Shown: positions 42,609 to 55,712, numbered from the stretch's first letter. The stretch: DNA of 64,000 nucleotides from Symbiodinium sp. CCMP2592 (GCA_905221615.1 CAJNDT010001225.1:806001-870000); one strand, 5' to 3'. Numbers and translations are program-made. Notes: generated by a model not told the origin, from the sequence alone.

Positions 42609-43683
42609 CTACTAGTGTGTTCGGATTCCACATGCAGGGCTCCCGGAACTTCTTGGTCATCCTCGTCCGGTGAAGGGTTCCTTTCGCCGGTTAAGGGTGG
42701 TAGTCGGATATGTTATGATAGGAATTGCGATGCTGGTAGTGGTGAGCCGAGCTTCGCAGCAGAAGTAGTGGTTGCAGCTTACTGGGCGGAGGCGCAGGAG
42801 GATGAGGATGTTGTTGTGGCTTCTTGTTGATGCTAATTCTGCAGATTTTGGTGAGGATGACCAAGCTGCACCACGTCCAGTTTCGGTGTTCCTCCACCCC
42901 ATGAAATTAACGGAGCTCTGCGTGCCTACATCGACACTGCGTCTCCGAGGTAGTCAAGCTTCCGCTTCCGAGCCTGGCCTTGGTAAAGGCCGAACCAAAG
43001 TGTGTGGGGATTGGGTTTAGAGGTTCAGGGTTGATAAGGGTTCCCTAGTCCCAGATCAGGCAATGACGTGGTGGATGCATCCATGGACTTGGATTGTCCT
43101 GAATGTGAAAAGTCCGAGGATCAACAAATCAAATACCAGGCCTTGGCAGAAACAGTGAGGGGCAGAAACTTCTGGCCTGAGGTTCTGATTCTGACACGAG
43201 AGTCTTATACTTCCATGTTCTTGGTCAGGGCCCAAAAAGGTGCAGGAAGTTGCAGGAATCTCATGCACTGAAGGCCATTGCTTGCAAGATGTCTACACAC
43301 CATTTCAATGACAGGTTATTTGATTCATGATCGAATGAATGGGTGAATCAAACTTGGAGCTCTATCCTTGCTTCAAGAAGATTGCTATAATATCTCCATC
43401 GTGGATCGCTTTGACTATGTGAGCCCACGGTCCCCAAAGGCCAGAAAACCAGAGAGTAGTATAGGGGCCTAAATGATTACCTATACTATTTTGGGAGGTT
43501 CCTTATTATAGTTATGGTATACTGGGCCCCCAAACCCTATCTTAATCACGCGGCGGTCTAGGTGAATCTGCGCCTCACGAAGTTTCAGCGGCTCAAAGAA
43601 CCACAGAGCATCAAGCCATGCTTGTTCATGGCTCGTTTGTCGGTGTGGAGACTGGCGGCATCTCACACACACACACCCACACA

Positions 43684-43685
43684 AC

Positions 43686-43728
<43 letters not shown>

Positions 43729-43790
43729 TATATGTACATATAAATGCATATATATATATATGTATGTATATGTATATATATATATAGTTA
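43684..43790. repeat. AC then AT dinucleotide microsatellite
   Basis: A run of CA followed by long TA/TG stretches. It lies just upstream of the decapeptide-repeat gene and keeps its frame open by chance (Ile-Tyr repeats); probably intronic or untranslated. Confidence 0.8.
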
Positions 43791-43915
43791 TATGTACAAA
43801 CTATATCCTATATTGCAATGATAATCAAACTCATTTGCCACGGGGTTTGCCACAGTCTCTGTGCCGCAGGGGACCTCCTGACCTGAATAGGTTCGTGGTC
43901 GTGTCCGAGGTTGGC

Positions 43916-46117
43916 ATGCGTGCGATCGTTGCTTTGAGAGAATCACGGTCATCGCTGGGGAAGCTCACAAGCGCGGATTTGTTGGTGAAGCGCGGTTTCA
44001 ATCTCAAAGAGATCAAAGAAGCTGGTTACACAGCCAAAGAACTCTATCGTGCGGGCTTCGCATTTCCAGAGTTTCTCTTGGCAAAATGCTCGGTGAAGGA
44101 AATGAAAGAAGCGGGATTCACAGCCGTCAAAATGAAAGTTGCTGGCTTCTCAGCGCAACAGCTACAAGATTCCGGCTTTACAGACAAGCAGTTGAAAAAC
44201 GCTGGTTTCACAGGCAAGCAAATGAGAGATGCTGGCTTTTCGCTGAGAAGCCTGCTTAAGGCCGGATTTACAATGAGAGAGTTGGGCGCTGCGGGGTTTA
44301 CCCCGGCACAGTTTCTCGAGGCGAAGTGCTCAAGCCAGCAGTTGAAAGAAGCTGGTTTCACAGCCAAGAGAATGATGGTTGCTGGCGTCTCGCTGGAAAG
44401 GCTGAAAGGGGCGGGCTTCACAGCGACGGAATTGAAGCGGGCAGGCTGCTCATGTCACGAGTTGCAAAAGTCTGGTTTCTCGCAGGAGCAGTTGAAAGAG
44501 GCCGGCTTCGCAGCCGGAACGATGATCGTTGCTGGCTCCTCACCAGGGGAGCTCAAGGATGCTGGCTTCACAGCTAGACAATTGAAAGAAGCCGGCTTCT
44601 CATGCGCACAGTTGCGAAACGCTGGTTTCTCGCCGAAGCAGCTGAAAGAGGCAGGTTTGTCCATACAGACATTCACGTGCAGTATGTGCAGCGGGCTGTC
44701 ATTGAGGGATTTGAAGGAGGCAGGCTTCTCAAAGCCGGATTTTCAAGATGCTGGTGTGTCCCTCAGGGACTTGAAGCAGGCTGATTTTGTTCCAAGAACG
44801 CTAAGAAATGCAGGCTACTCATCGAGGGAGTTGAAACAGGCAGGTTTCTCTCTCATGGAAATCGAACGTGGCGGCTTCTTACTCCGAGAACTGAAGCATG
44901 ATGGCTTCTCGGCAGTGGAGTTGATGGAGGCTGGCCTCTCAGCTGCCCAGTTGAAGGAGGCAGGTTACATGCCTACTGAGTTGCAAAAGGCAGGGTTCTC
45001 CATCAATGAGATTGAGGCTGCTGGCTTCTCACTCGAAACGCTGAGATGCACGGGTTTTTCAATTGTGGAACTTTTGCAGGCAGGAATCCATCTCAGTCTC
45101 GATCAATGCCTGGCAGCTCATTATTCGCTTCCCGAACTCAAAGAGGCGGGGTTCTCAGCCCGTGAGCTGAAGGGTGTCTTCCCGCTGCACGAGTTCCAGG
45201 AGGCGGGTTTCACATATGGTGAGATGAAGGAGGCGCAGTTTGCAGACACCGCTTTAAGCTGGGCCGGCTTCAAAGTCCTCTTCATAGAGATGCAGGATTT
45301 CATGTCAACAACTCCACCCTCAACGCCTCGATCTAGCAGCATAAAGGATTCTCAAAGAGTGGCAGAGCTCATTGAGGGGGGCCACACCCTCGAAGATTTG
45401 ACCGGGCTTGGTTTCCGACCTAAAGCTTTGACAGCGCACTACACCGTCCACGAGCTGAAAGCTGCTGGCTTCTCGGCCAAGAAGTTGAAGGAGGCGTATT
45501 CTCTCAGAGAGTTGCGAAGGGCTTCCTTCCGAGTCGCAGAGTTGAAGGAGTTTTCAGTTGCAGACTTGAAATCGGCTGGCTTCTCAGCCGAAGAGTTGAG
45601 ACAGGAGAACATCTCGGCTAAACAGTTGAGGGAGGCCGGTTTCTCACCGGCCGATTTACATGACTCCGGGTTCACACTTCAAGACTTGAAAACGTCTGGC
45701 TACTCCGCAGGGGATATGAAGGCGTGTCATTTTTCCTCGCGAGACATCAGGGAGGCCTTCTCAGCTCCGCCTGGAAGCTCAGAGCACGACAGCCCGATGG
45801 CTCCGCGTGGAAAGGATCCAGTTGAACCTCTGCAGGAGATGCGAGTTATTGCGAGTTTTTGGTCTCTTGAACAGATAAAAGGGAAACCCCAAAGATGAAC
45901 CCATAATTTTGTTTTCTCGTTCTTCCATTCCCTTTTGCAGGACTGCTTGCGAGCCATGTGCAAGTGCAGACTTCAGGCAGTGGAAGATGGAACTCGTGAG
46001 CAGCATCCTTTGGACCGACTCTTTCTGGAACGACCACAGAGCTGCCCCATGCGGCCCTTGCGGCGCCCCTGCGGCGTGATCGCATGCGCCGGTGACACCG
46101 ATCGGTGCTGCATGTGA
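43916..46117 (+). CDS. AGF/L decapeptide-repeat protein, two exons
   Basis: Start taken at ATG 43916; the open frame extends upstream through a microsatellite, so an upstream exon is possible. Exon 1 43916-45835 and exon 2 45941-46117 give about 698 residues. From about residue 25 to 600 the protein is a tandem array of a ten-residue unit, consensus LKEAGFSAKQ (A-G-F/Y, then three, E/Q-L-K/R), equivalent to paired pentapeptides with Phe and Leu at the central sites. Such repeats usually fold as a quadrilateral beta-helix; a binding or scaffold role is likely but the partner is unknown. A break near residues 440-510 lacks clean units. The 105-bp intron (45836-45940) begins GA, ends AG, and GCAGGA occurs at both junctions. 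Exon 2 encodes a Cys-rich tail. Confidence 0.65.
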
Positions 46118-46175
46118 AAGACTCGGTGCCAAGCGCTGGCCATGTTTCTTGTTGCCTCGGGAGCTGTTTGCCTTT

Positions 46176-46284
46176 CCCAGAGAGCCCAATACCCCTTAAT
46201 TAAGGAATGTGGCTTAACATATATAGGGCTTCATATTATGATTTAAGCTATAGTCCTTAATTAAGGGGTATTGGGCTCTCTGGG
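46176..46284. repeat. Fold-back element, family F1, copy 3
   Basis: 109 bp, same end sequences as copy 1 (CCCAGAGAGCCCAATACCCC), 50 bp downstream of the decapeptide-repeat gene. Confidence 0.8.
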
Positions 46285-49200
46285 TTCCCAGATTGACATT
46301 GGTAATCTCTTATGAGTGGACTGTTGGTACCTGAGCCGGAAAGCTCGAGTTCCGCAACTTAAAAGAAGTTGCGGAGTAGATGCGAATACTACGTCGTTTC
46401 GGTTTCTTTATGCAAACAGGCTCGCCTCATGATAGAGTAGGGGTCGGAATGATAGACAAGATTATTATTTAGGTGCCTTAGTATACCCTCCATCCTAAAC
46501 CCTAAAACCGTTGTCGCATGCGAAGGATAAGACTGCGTGACGGCCGGGTATGGACTCTAAGAGTCTTCATAACCGCCTGACGCCTGTCCTTGATGCGGGC
46601 TTGCCTTAATAGGCGTTGTCCACCGGGCGCAAACGCGTCCGCGTAGATCTCCAACCGCCTCAGTAGTCGACCGAAGTGGTCAAGCTCCTCCCAGCAATCG
46701 TAGTGAATGCCCACAGATCCTTGGAAAGGGTTTAGGGGTTCGGGGTTTTGGGCTTAGGGGAAGACGTGAGGCAGGTATGGGGCCTAGGATGCTCGGGAGT
46801 AGCGGCTGACGTGACGCAGGGCGCTGGGAGAGAAGGCCGTGCAGGTTGGCATTGCAAACTGTGCTTGACGGCATCCTTGCTCATGATCGGAAAATGCAGT
46901 CCTGGACCGTTTTGGATTTGCGCGTGGAATAGTCGTACAGCGATTGTGCAGCGGAATTGCAATTAGGACAGCTCCGATTAAGGTACTTGTCATCGTGGGA
47001 TCCTTGAAGTAAGCCCCACCCAAACCGTAGACCCCAGTGGCTTCCGGGCTAAAGCACGCTGCTAAACCCAAAACCCTTACAAGCCAAAAGAAGCTTGCCA
47101 GATCCCACAAGTCCCACGAACGCAGCTCCCGACCTCCGCTGTTGAAGTTTGAAGCGCGGAAGCCTCACTTCACCCAAAGCCCGTAGCGGGAACTTCGCAC
47201 AGCTTCGGGGTTCAGCATCGACGTCGCGGTTCAAGGTTTATGGACTAGGGTTTCCCGTTTTGGAGCAGGCTTGAGGGTAGAAGGCCCTTGATTTTGACTG
47301 TGCCAGGCAACGGAGACAGTCGCATCTGCTTGGCGACCGATTCGAATGCTTGCGCAAAAGTGTCTGTGTGTTGGCTTCCTGCTATACAACATTGAGCAAC
47401 CCTGGTGATAGTAACTAGTCGCCTTGCCCAAGTCCTTGGGCTCCGTAGCAGCCCACCAAGATCTCCACAGTAACTGTGGAAGAAGACCAGTTCTGACAAG
47501 AAATCCTTGGTCTGCTGAGCACAGTGCAGGCAATCAAGCCGGGTCAAGGAATGGCCTCGAAATCTCGGCATTCTCATTCTGAATGACACGATAGCATCCA
47601 TCTTGCCCTTCGGTTTCGATGTCAAGCACCGTGGCCTCGTCAGCAGCGACTATGCCCACCTCCTGCACCTTCACAGTTTGCGCAATGCAGGAATGCATTT
47701 TTGTAACCAGCGCTGCCCTTGCCTGCTCGTCCCAAGGAAGGCCGTCGAGAGTCCGGGATGGTTCCGTGATGTGATTCATGGAGATGGTGACGTTGCTGCT
47801 GGCAGCGATGATGGTAATCATTCTGTTCTTGATGGTGGTGATGCTAGTGGTGATGATGGTGGTGATGATGCCGACGATGACTGCGTTCAGGAGCTCCATC
47901 CCGATCATCTCCACAGATGTTCTGTTACATTATCGCCATCACCAGCATGACCGTCATCATGATCATTAATGCTGTCGTCCCATCCAACCACCTTTGGGTG
48001 GGGTACAAAATCTGAACCCTAAACCCTAAAACCCTAAGCCCTCAACCCTAAACATTCGACAACTCAGTTGTAGGGCTTTTCCGTCCAAGACGCCTTCAGG
48101 AAAACGTCGGACCTTCGCCGTGAAGCCAAGATATTCCGAAGCTCTAAACCTAAGTTTAAGGATCAGGGTTTTCTGCTGTCAGTGGTATTCATTTGTTTTT
48201 CCTGTGCTTCAATGTATTTCGTGAGAAGCTGCAAGTATGCTTGGATCGCCGTTTTGCTCGAGACCTCCTCTCGTTGGCTTAGTTTTGCCGCAGTTGAAAC
48301 ACAGCTGAACCCAACATCCTCACGGCATTCTGAGCGCATGTGAAGACATGCAGCCAAGTAGAATTGCCGGTGTGCAGTGTCGGGGCATCTAGTCTGGGGT
48401 GGGTCCCCGTTTAGGGCCCCTCTACTCATAGGATCCTTCAGCAACGAGCGCAACGAGTTTCTAGGGTAGACAAGGGGACCCTTCTTTGTTTCACTCCCGA
48501 GTGTGCATCCGTGGCTAAGAGTTGAGGTCGGCGCCTCGGTCAGCTTTGATCATTACCTTGATCGCAACACCCGAAGACCCGAAGGAACCAACTTTGAATA
48601 AGTTTTGAGGCAGCAGCCAGGGCCCTCATCCGGAGGCACAGTGTTGTGATTGTAACCGCAAGCTCGAAAGCGGAAGCCACCTTGCTGGTTTTGGATTGGA
48701 GGTGTTTGGGGCATAGGGTTCAGTGTGGATCTGTGTTGAGGTGTGCTGGCATGTAGGATTCTCAGACACGTGGCCATGGTTCCAGTTTCTTGAAGCACAA
48801 GCTCGCAGAGACATGCAGCAGTAGTTGTTGCAGGCCTTGTAAATAATCAACCCACCCTCATTAAGCAGCAGTTTAGAACGTCTAAGTACCTTAATTGGGT
48901 TATTTCCTCCTCAGAGCCAACTTAAAACGGCTCCTGACGCTTTCAGCATGCCGTTAGCCTTCTACAGCGAGTTAGCGGCTCATCCCTGTGCAATTTAGGC
49001 TTAGGGTCTTGGCTTCTTAGGCTTGGTTTTTGGGGGTTAAGGGTCCAGGCTGGTGGACTTCCAATCTCAACTCTTCAAATCCTGCTGCAACCAACGTCTT
49101 GCATAGAGGTTTTTATAAACACCTCTATTTTTTTTTAATAAAAACTTCCAATCTCAACTCTTCAAAAACTGCTGCAAGCCCACCGATCTGCCTGCAGCTG

Positions 49201-50879
49201 AGGCCATGTTCTGCACTTCGGGCACGGGCAAGCATGAACCCCAGAAGGGCACAGACCGCGGTATCCCAGCCCTCAGCCCTGAACCCTAAACCCTAAACTT
49301 TAAACCCTAAACCCTCAGCCCCCCCATGCAAAACTCTGATCCCCAAGCCCTAAGCCCTGGAGCCGCGACATTGAGCCCGAAACCAAGAAGTCCATCTTGA
49401 AGCCCGCAAGAGCCTCAAGCTTTGATTTGCTGCGAGGGCATGGATTCCTATTCGTTTCGAGTCCAAGTTTCGGAGTCCTGAGGTCCATGTGCCGTTTTAG
49501 TCAGGACCAACCGCCAACAGCGCCATCATAGCTGTCCGTAGGATTGTCACGGCTGTCATGCTTGTGGGCGGTTATCCGGGCCATCATGATATCATTACGA
49601 TCACTCCTATCAGTGCTACGAATTTCTGCCATTCAAAGATCTTCGAGGCTCTAGATTCTTCATGTGCATTGCAATATATGAATTTAAGCGACAATTAAAA
49701 TTATGACAGTTAGTATTTCCAATATTTCTATTAGTAGTTGTAGCATTTGTAGTTGTTTCTGTTACGGTTGATTTTTTGATATGGTTATTGTTGTTGTTAT
49801 TCTTTTGATTGTTCTTGTTGTTGGTATCATTATGTAGCTAATAGTGTTGAGGCCCTTCAGCAGGTGCTGAAACCGGTGATTTTGTGGCTTGGGATGCGGG
49901 GTTGCACGGTGAGTGCTGAGGTTTGTAACAGGCCCGTGAAGGGCGGTGTTGTCTCGCCTTGCTTGCTTTTCGTTGCTGCAAGTCAGTTGAAAATCCAGGC
50001 AGTTCGAGCCTGGGTACCCTAAATCCCAAAACCCTAAACCCTAAACAAAACCCTAAACCCTGAAGCCTTAAACCCTAAACCCTAAAGCCTTAAACCCTAA
50101 GCCCTGAACAAAACCCGAAACCCTAAAGCCTTAAACCCTAAACCTTAAATTCCCAAACCCTAAACCCTACAGCCTGAAACCCTAAACCTTAGGCCCTCGA
50201 CAGCCGCAAAAGAGACACTCCAAACCGCAAACTCCAAACCCAAGCCTCAGAAGGTCATGCGCCTATGAGGTTTAAGGGCTTAAATTTTAGGTTTAGAGTT
50301 TAGGGATAGGTTTTAAGGTGTAGGGATATGCTTTGCCTTAGCAGCCACTAAGGTCGTCCAGCTCGAAACCATCGCGACGATCGCAGGCACGAGCTGTCTT
50401 TGTGGCTCCATCGGAATTCCGTTGTATCTTGCCCCTGCGAACCCGAGCAGGAATGAGGGTTCAAAGGCCCTAAACGCTTCAACCAACCCTTGACGCCTAA
50501 ACCCTTAAACCAATAGACCCTTAAGCCCTTAGACCCTAAGCTCGAAAACCGGTAGGATGCAAGCTGACACGATTTGGGGTTCTTGGGTTTGCACGGCGTC
50601 ATGGAGACTTGAGAGCTTTGTGGTTTCTGGTGCTTCGGGATCAAGCTTTCGTGTAGCCTTTTGAGTTTTCTTGGTACACACACGTGGTGAATTTTGAAGA
50701 TCGAGTTCTCATCCCGGAAGGTTTCAGATGCCTTCGGAAGTTTTCACATCTTGCTGGCTGCATTTTCGGTTTTCGAGTTTAGGTTTATGGTTCCCTAAAC
50801 CCTAAATCCTACAGTAATAGGGTGCATGGATTGGGCTTTAATGTCTGCAGCCTCGAATCGCCCTGTCGCCCATAAAGCC

Positions 50880-50981
50880 CTTAGTAGCTGAGTGGATACG
50901 CTTCACACTTTTTGGGACAATATCACCCACTATAGAACCCAAAGTGTGCACTTTTTGGGGCTTATGAACTCAGCAACTAAG
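50880..50981. repeat. Fold-back relative of GTPase intron 2
   Basis: CTTAGTAGCTGAGTGGATAC...GCTTATGAACTCAGCAACTAAG, 102 bp, inverted ends, with an inner inverted pair around CACACTTTTTGGG. Not within a recognised gene. Confidence 0.6.
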
Positions 50982-51440
50982 AAGCACAAGTCACTCATCC
51001 CCTAAACCGTAAACACCATGGCCACCGTCGTATCCGACAAGACTTTAGGCCTGTCTGGCAAAAATGAGACCCAACCGAAATCCTCAAAGATTTGCTTTTA
51101 AACCAGATGCAGGATGGCTCTTCAAAGCCGGCGGCACGGAGCTCACCGACCAGCCTCGCTTGAGTTTTTTAAGAAACTTGCAATCCGAACCTAACTGTTC
51201 TGGGACCCTTGAGGGAACCCGTTGAGCAAACCGTGACGAGCTAGCTTATTAAGAAAAGCCCATGGTGCTTAGGATGTTTGGGATTTCGGGGGTTATTCGG
51301 AGGTTTCTTCACCCGTGTTGTGGTTCCGCAATCTGTGGGCCTGCAAGATGTTACAGGAACAGGCGACAAAGGAACTAGTTTATGGTTCGGGTGAGAGGTC
51401 CCTTAAGCAGAGCTGTCCTACAGTAAGTTGATTCCAAGGG

Positions 51441-51577
51441 TAACTGGAGGGACCCTTAAAAGGACCCCTAGATATATACCCTTGATATAGCTATTATATG
51501 CCCATTATATAGCCCATTTTAGGGTAGGGGTCCCCATTAAGAAAGGGTCCCTTCTTTTCCCCTTTGATTGATCCTTC
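51441..51577. repeat. Fold-back element, family F3, reverse copy
   Basis: GGAGGGACCCTTAAAAGGACC through GGGTCCCTTCTTTTCCCCTTTGAT; reverse relative of 42066-42190. Confidence 0.65.
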
Positions 51578-53530
51578 CAGAACAGTAGGCCCGACTCGGT
51601 CCGACTAGGCGGACAGCGCTACATAGTGTCGGATCCTACTTCAGAGCCTGATGGACCGACTCCCTAACCCTTAGCCCCTAAGCCTTCAGACCTTCAACTT
51701 TTAGGCTCTTACCCTAAACCCTGAACCCTAAACCCTTAAGCTCTTAAACCAGCAGCTTTGGCGCCCGGGTTTGAGACTGTCGGAGCTGCTTCCTTGATCC
51801 TTTGAGTCGAAGCTTGTGCCCCATGCAAGGCGGCAGAAGCGCACACCTTCAACCCAAAGTCAGTAAACTCTAAACCTAAACCCCCAAACTCTGTAAGCAC
51901 ATCTGCTTACGTGCAACGTCGGGGGTCTTGGGTGCAGAGTTCAGGGCTTGAGAGCTTAGGCTGTGGGGCTGTGGGGTTTGTAGGGTTGAGGGTTTAAGGC
52001 TCTAGGGTCAAGGGGTTCAGGAATTGTGGGTTTCTTGGACGAGTTACTAAAAGCAGCACTGCTGGAACGCTGGGGGAGCGTAGTAGGTCAGGGTTTAGGG
52101 TCTAGGGTTTGGGGGATCACTCCAAGTAGGGTACATACAGCCCCAGCAATAGCCTACTTGCTATTTTTCCAGATGCATTCAGCAAGCACGACGCGGTATA
52201 GACTGTAAACCTGGAGATTAAATGCCTAAGTGCCCAAAGTATCGATCCGGTAGCTCACCCCGTCTTAACCAACCGTTGGAATTTAGTATGTCCCTTCAAG
52301 GATCCTTGAATGACTGTAAAGGAATCCTTGTAGGGATGCTTTAAAGATGGTTCCTATGATAAGATCTTTTAAATCGCCTCCAAGTCCATCCCTGCAACAC
52401 CCTCTGCCCTATACCCCAAGCCGCCCCAAACCCTTAAGCCCTAAACCCCTAAACCCATAAACCCTAAGCCCTAAACCCTAAACCTTAAACCCTGTGTCCG
52501 AACCCCCAAGCCCAAACCGTGAACCAATGAACCCACGTCCCCTGAGCCCTCAATCCCGGAATCCCGACAAAACCCACACCGAAGCCAACTTACCCTAAGC
52601 CCCGCGCTTGCAAGCAGTTGTTCGAGTTTAGTTTCGGTTCAGACGGACTTTTATGGGAGCAACGCTAAGCTGTAAACACTAAACCTCGAAGTCTGAGCCC
52701 TCTCGCGCGTTCCGAGGTGCCTTTACTACTGCATTTCGATGTCAACAAGACTGTGATTCAGTCAGATAGCGTGCAGATGAAAGGCCGGGTCAGAGTGGTT
52801 TCAATTGGAAGCTACAGTGTCCCACTTCCTTTCCGTCATGTTGAAGGATGTTCTGTACAAATGCTTTGAGGTATATACTTGCAGAATTTCGAGCGCAGGG
52901 TTTTACCAGGTTCCATCAGGTTCAGGGTTTCAGTATCTGAAGGTACGGGCTGCATTCAGGCGTCAGGGCAAAACCTGGGCTGTAACTGAATTCGCCCGAC
53001 GAGGTATAGGTTTAGGATGTCCCCTTCCTCAACCTTGCTTTGCCAGCACCTTTGTTTGCTGCGGGCTTCGGGAGGGCCTTCTATTTCTATCGGTATCGTG
53101 ATTTGGCATAATATGTCTTTGATGGTTGCTACGACAGTGATCATCGCGGCAAGTTTGTCGCTGTCAAACAGTAGCCGCCATGAATCCAGAATGTGAGCGA
53201 GACTCTTAGACGCACCATTATGGCTTTCAATGCTAACCCCGGCTATTGTAACTGTTGCTGTTTGTGTTGGTAGTAGTCAATTGTGCTCATCTTTCCTGCG
53301 CTTATGGAAACAGTGAAGCCCCGAAATAGTGAAGCCCCGAATGCTAGCTCTAAGCCCAGAAACTGAGATCCGAAACCCTAAACCCTAAGCCCTAAACCCC
53401 AAACCCTAAAAACCGACTCCCCCAGACACGTACCGACCGCAGGGGTGGAGGAGGGAATCCGCGAGGGCATCGCAGACCTCTTCTGGGGAAACGTGAGCAA
53501 AAACGGAGGCGAGCATGGCCTTCCCCACGC

Positions 53531-53632
53531 ATGGGTGGTTGTCAAACTTAGGGTCCCTTTTTGGGTCCCTTATAATACGGCACCTAATATTTAGGGTACC
53601 AAAAAGGGACTATAATGTTGACAACCACCCAC
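53531..53632. repeat. Fold-back element, family F5
   Basis: ATGGGTGGTTGTCAAAC...GTTGACAACCACCCA. A second member lies at 63580-63687. Confidence 0.75.
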
Positions 53633-54839
53633 ATGTTTCCATTTTCTTGTGTAGGCGTTTGGGTTTGCGGTTTAGGGTGCGACCTGTTGTCGTTTTTTTT
53701 TTTTGGTTTAATTTCGGGTTTCTGAGCCAGGTCGCATCTCGGTTCAGGGCCCCTAGAGTAGTATCTTGCGGTTAGACTGTCGGCAATACTCTTTCTGACG
53801 ATTGTCACTCCCGTGCTGGTACAATCGACTGTGCTTGGGCCCGCAATGAAATGGATCATGATGACGACGATTGTGGTGGTGTTGTTGTTGTCGATGGTGG
53901 TGACTATGACGGTGACGGTATATGCTTGTACTTTTGCTGCGGCTGCTGCTGCTGATCTTGCTGATGATCTTTATGGTGACGGTGGTGATGATGGGTATGA
54001 CCAAGATGAGCCGGTATTTGGTTTCAATGCTTCGTTTTGACAACTGCGTGGTTGCATTGACGACGCTTCTCTGGATTTTTTCCTTTTGTGGGAGAGCTTC
54101 AAGGTTTGATTTTGCTCAGTGGGCCTTGCCTGTCTCTTGTGGTACGTTGCTTTTCCTCAGAGTTAAGAGTCTTAAACCCTAAACCTTAAATCCAAAATCC
54201 TAAGCCCTAAACCTAAATCCTAAATCCCAAACCCAAAACCCAAAACCCTAAACTTAAACCTTAAATCCTAGATCCGAAGTCCGCTGGGACCTCCTCACAC
54301 CCGTATTCGGCTAAGCCCATGCAACCTCCAACAGTCGAGCATCATCGGGGTTGGCTGCGTTCATGGGAGCCTCACGCCTTGATAAAGGTGGTGTTGAAGA
54401 CTCGTTGAGCTAAGCTGTGATTCCTTCTGGGGGCTTTTTGGTATTCATCTGCTGGTAGGATACTTTAGGCGCCTGGAGAGGAACCCTAACGCAGAACAGC
54501 CTTCCGACGTTCCTTGAGCCCAGAACACGAGGCCGTGTGCAGCTTCAGCAGCGAAGTCCCAAACCCTGAGTTACACGGGCCCCTCTGAAACGCACACAAC
54601 TATCGAAAGCCCTAAACTTTCAAATAATCAGAAACCGCAATCCCCAGGCCTTAAACCACTCTGCGCCCCTCCCATAAACCACTATCTATCTATCTATCTA
54701 TCTTTTTCTACACATAATACAGAAACAAAGCGCGACAATGAAAGTGCATCAGATAAGCATGAGCTAAGCAGCATGCACGAGGCTCCGAGACCTGGGAGTG
54801 GATCAAAGCCGAGCCCACCTGCACGCCCCCAAAGGCAGG

Positions 54840-54990
54840 GATGACTAAGAGGGTTCGGGGTTCAGGGTTTAGGGGTTTAGCGTTTAAAGGTTTAGGGTTT
54901 AGGCGGGGTTTAGGGTTTAGGGGTTTAGGGGTTTAGGGTTTAGGGGTTTAGGGTTTTACAAGTTTAGGGTTTAGGGTCAGGGGTTTAGGA
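54840..54990. repeat. Degenerate TTTAGGG array
   Basis: About ten TTTAGGG or TTTAGGGG units with substitutions, G-rich strand on +. Confidence 0.75.
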
Positions 54991-55236
54991 TAGACTGTAG
55001 TACAGCAGTGCGACTGGAGGTGGTATCGATCAGTCGAAGCTGAGGTCTTCGGCCCCCTGCTTGACTGGGTTGTCCTTTGGGACCTTTTTTAATTTCCCCC
55101 TCCCCTTTTGTAGAGAACCGTAATGGTAGATAATTTTCAAAACGGGCAAGGGGCTTAAAGGACAACTCAATTGAAGATCTTCATGTCTTTAGGGTCCTGC
55201 GGTGGTTTTGCTTTGGTGACTTCGGTTGCAGGAAGT

Positions 55237-55345
55237 CCCAGAGACTCCAATATCCTTTAACTAAGGAATATACCTTAAATTATAATAGGATCCCTAATAT
55301 GATTTAAGGCATATTCCTTAATTAAGGGATATTGGAGTCTCTGGG
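55237..55345. repeat. Fold-back element, family F1, copy 4
   Basis: CCCAGAGACTCCAATATCC...GGATATTGGAGTCTCTGGG. AAGT flanks both ends, a possible target duplication. Confidence 0.8.
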
Positions 55346-55390
55346 AAGTGTTCAGGGTTTGGGCAGCCCATGCCCCGAGCCCTGCATAAA

Positions 55391-55498
55391 TGGGAGTGTC
55401 CGAAAATCAGGGGGTACCTTCTTCTGAGGGGTCCTTCTTATAAGGATCCTACTATCTAGGGATGCTACATCAGGGTCCCCTATTGTCGGAAACTCCCA
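55391..55498. repeat. Fold-back element, family F2
   Basis: TGGGAGTGTCCGAAAATCAG...CTATTGTCGGAAACTCCCA. The intact sequence GTCCCCTATTGTCGG here shows the uninterrupted form of the site split at 56889-56982. Confidence 0.7.
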
Positions 55499-55605
55499 AA
55501 TCTCTTCTAGCATGAGAGTTTCAACGTAATTTTGCGCGCCGGAGTCTCCTGCGGAGGTACTTAGGATGCTCTTGGAGTGGGAGTGACGTCCGCGGTACTA
55601 CGTTG

Positions 55606-55712
55606 CCCAGAGACTCCAATCCCTTAATTAAGGAATATACCTTAAATTATAGTAGGATCCCTAATATGATTTAAGGAATATTCCTTAATTAAGGGATATT
55701 GGAGTCTCTGGG
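55606..55712. repeat. Fold-back element, family F1, copy 5
   Basis: 107 bp, 260 bp from copy 4 and very similar to it in the centre (GTAGGATCCCTAATATGATT). Confidence 0.8.

Larger units (their letters stand above)
39643..43500. other. Gene-poor region with fold-back elements and TTTAGGG motifs
   Basis: I see no gene I can support. It holds an F1 fold-back (39886-39999), degenerate TTTAGGG stretches (40030-40150, 40945-41000), a half copy of family F2 (41131-41190), one end-to-end repeat related in reverse to 56224-56340 (about 41283-41400), fold-backs at 42066-42190 and 42472-42608, and trinucleotide-like patches at 41890-41960 and 42700-42840. Short open frames (for example 41482-41832 minus and 43068-43271 plus) lack recognisable motifs. 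Confidence 0.4.

Noticed and set aside
43684-43790. CRISPR-like or regulatory array at the dinucleotide run
   Set aside because: A plain CA/TA microsatellite with no spacer structure.
43562-43915. Upstream extension of the decapeptide-repeat frame with Ile-Tyr repeats
   Set aside because: The residues come from an AT microsatellite; unlikely to be translated.
46502-47914. Possible minus-strand exons
   Set aside because: Mixed composition without conserved motifs or convincing splice partners; not supportable from sequence alone.
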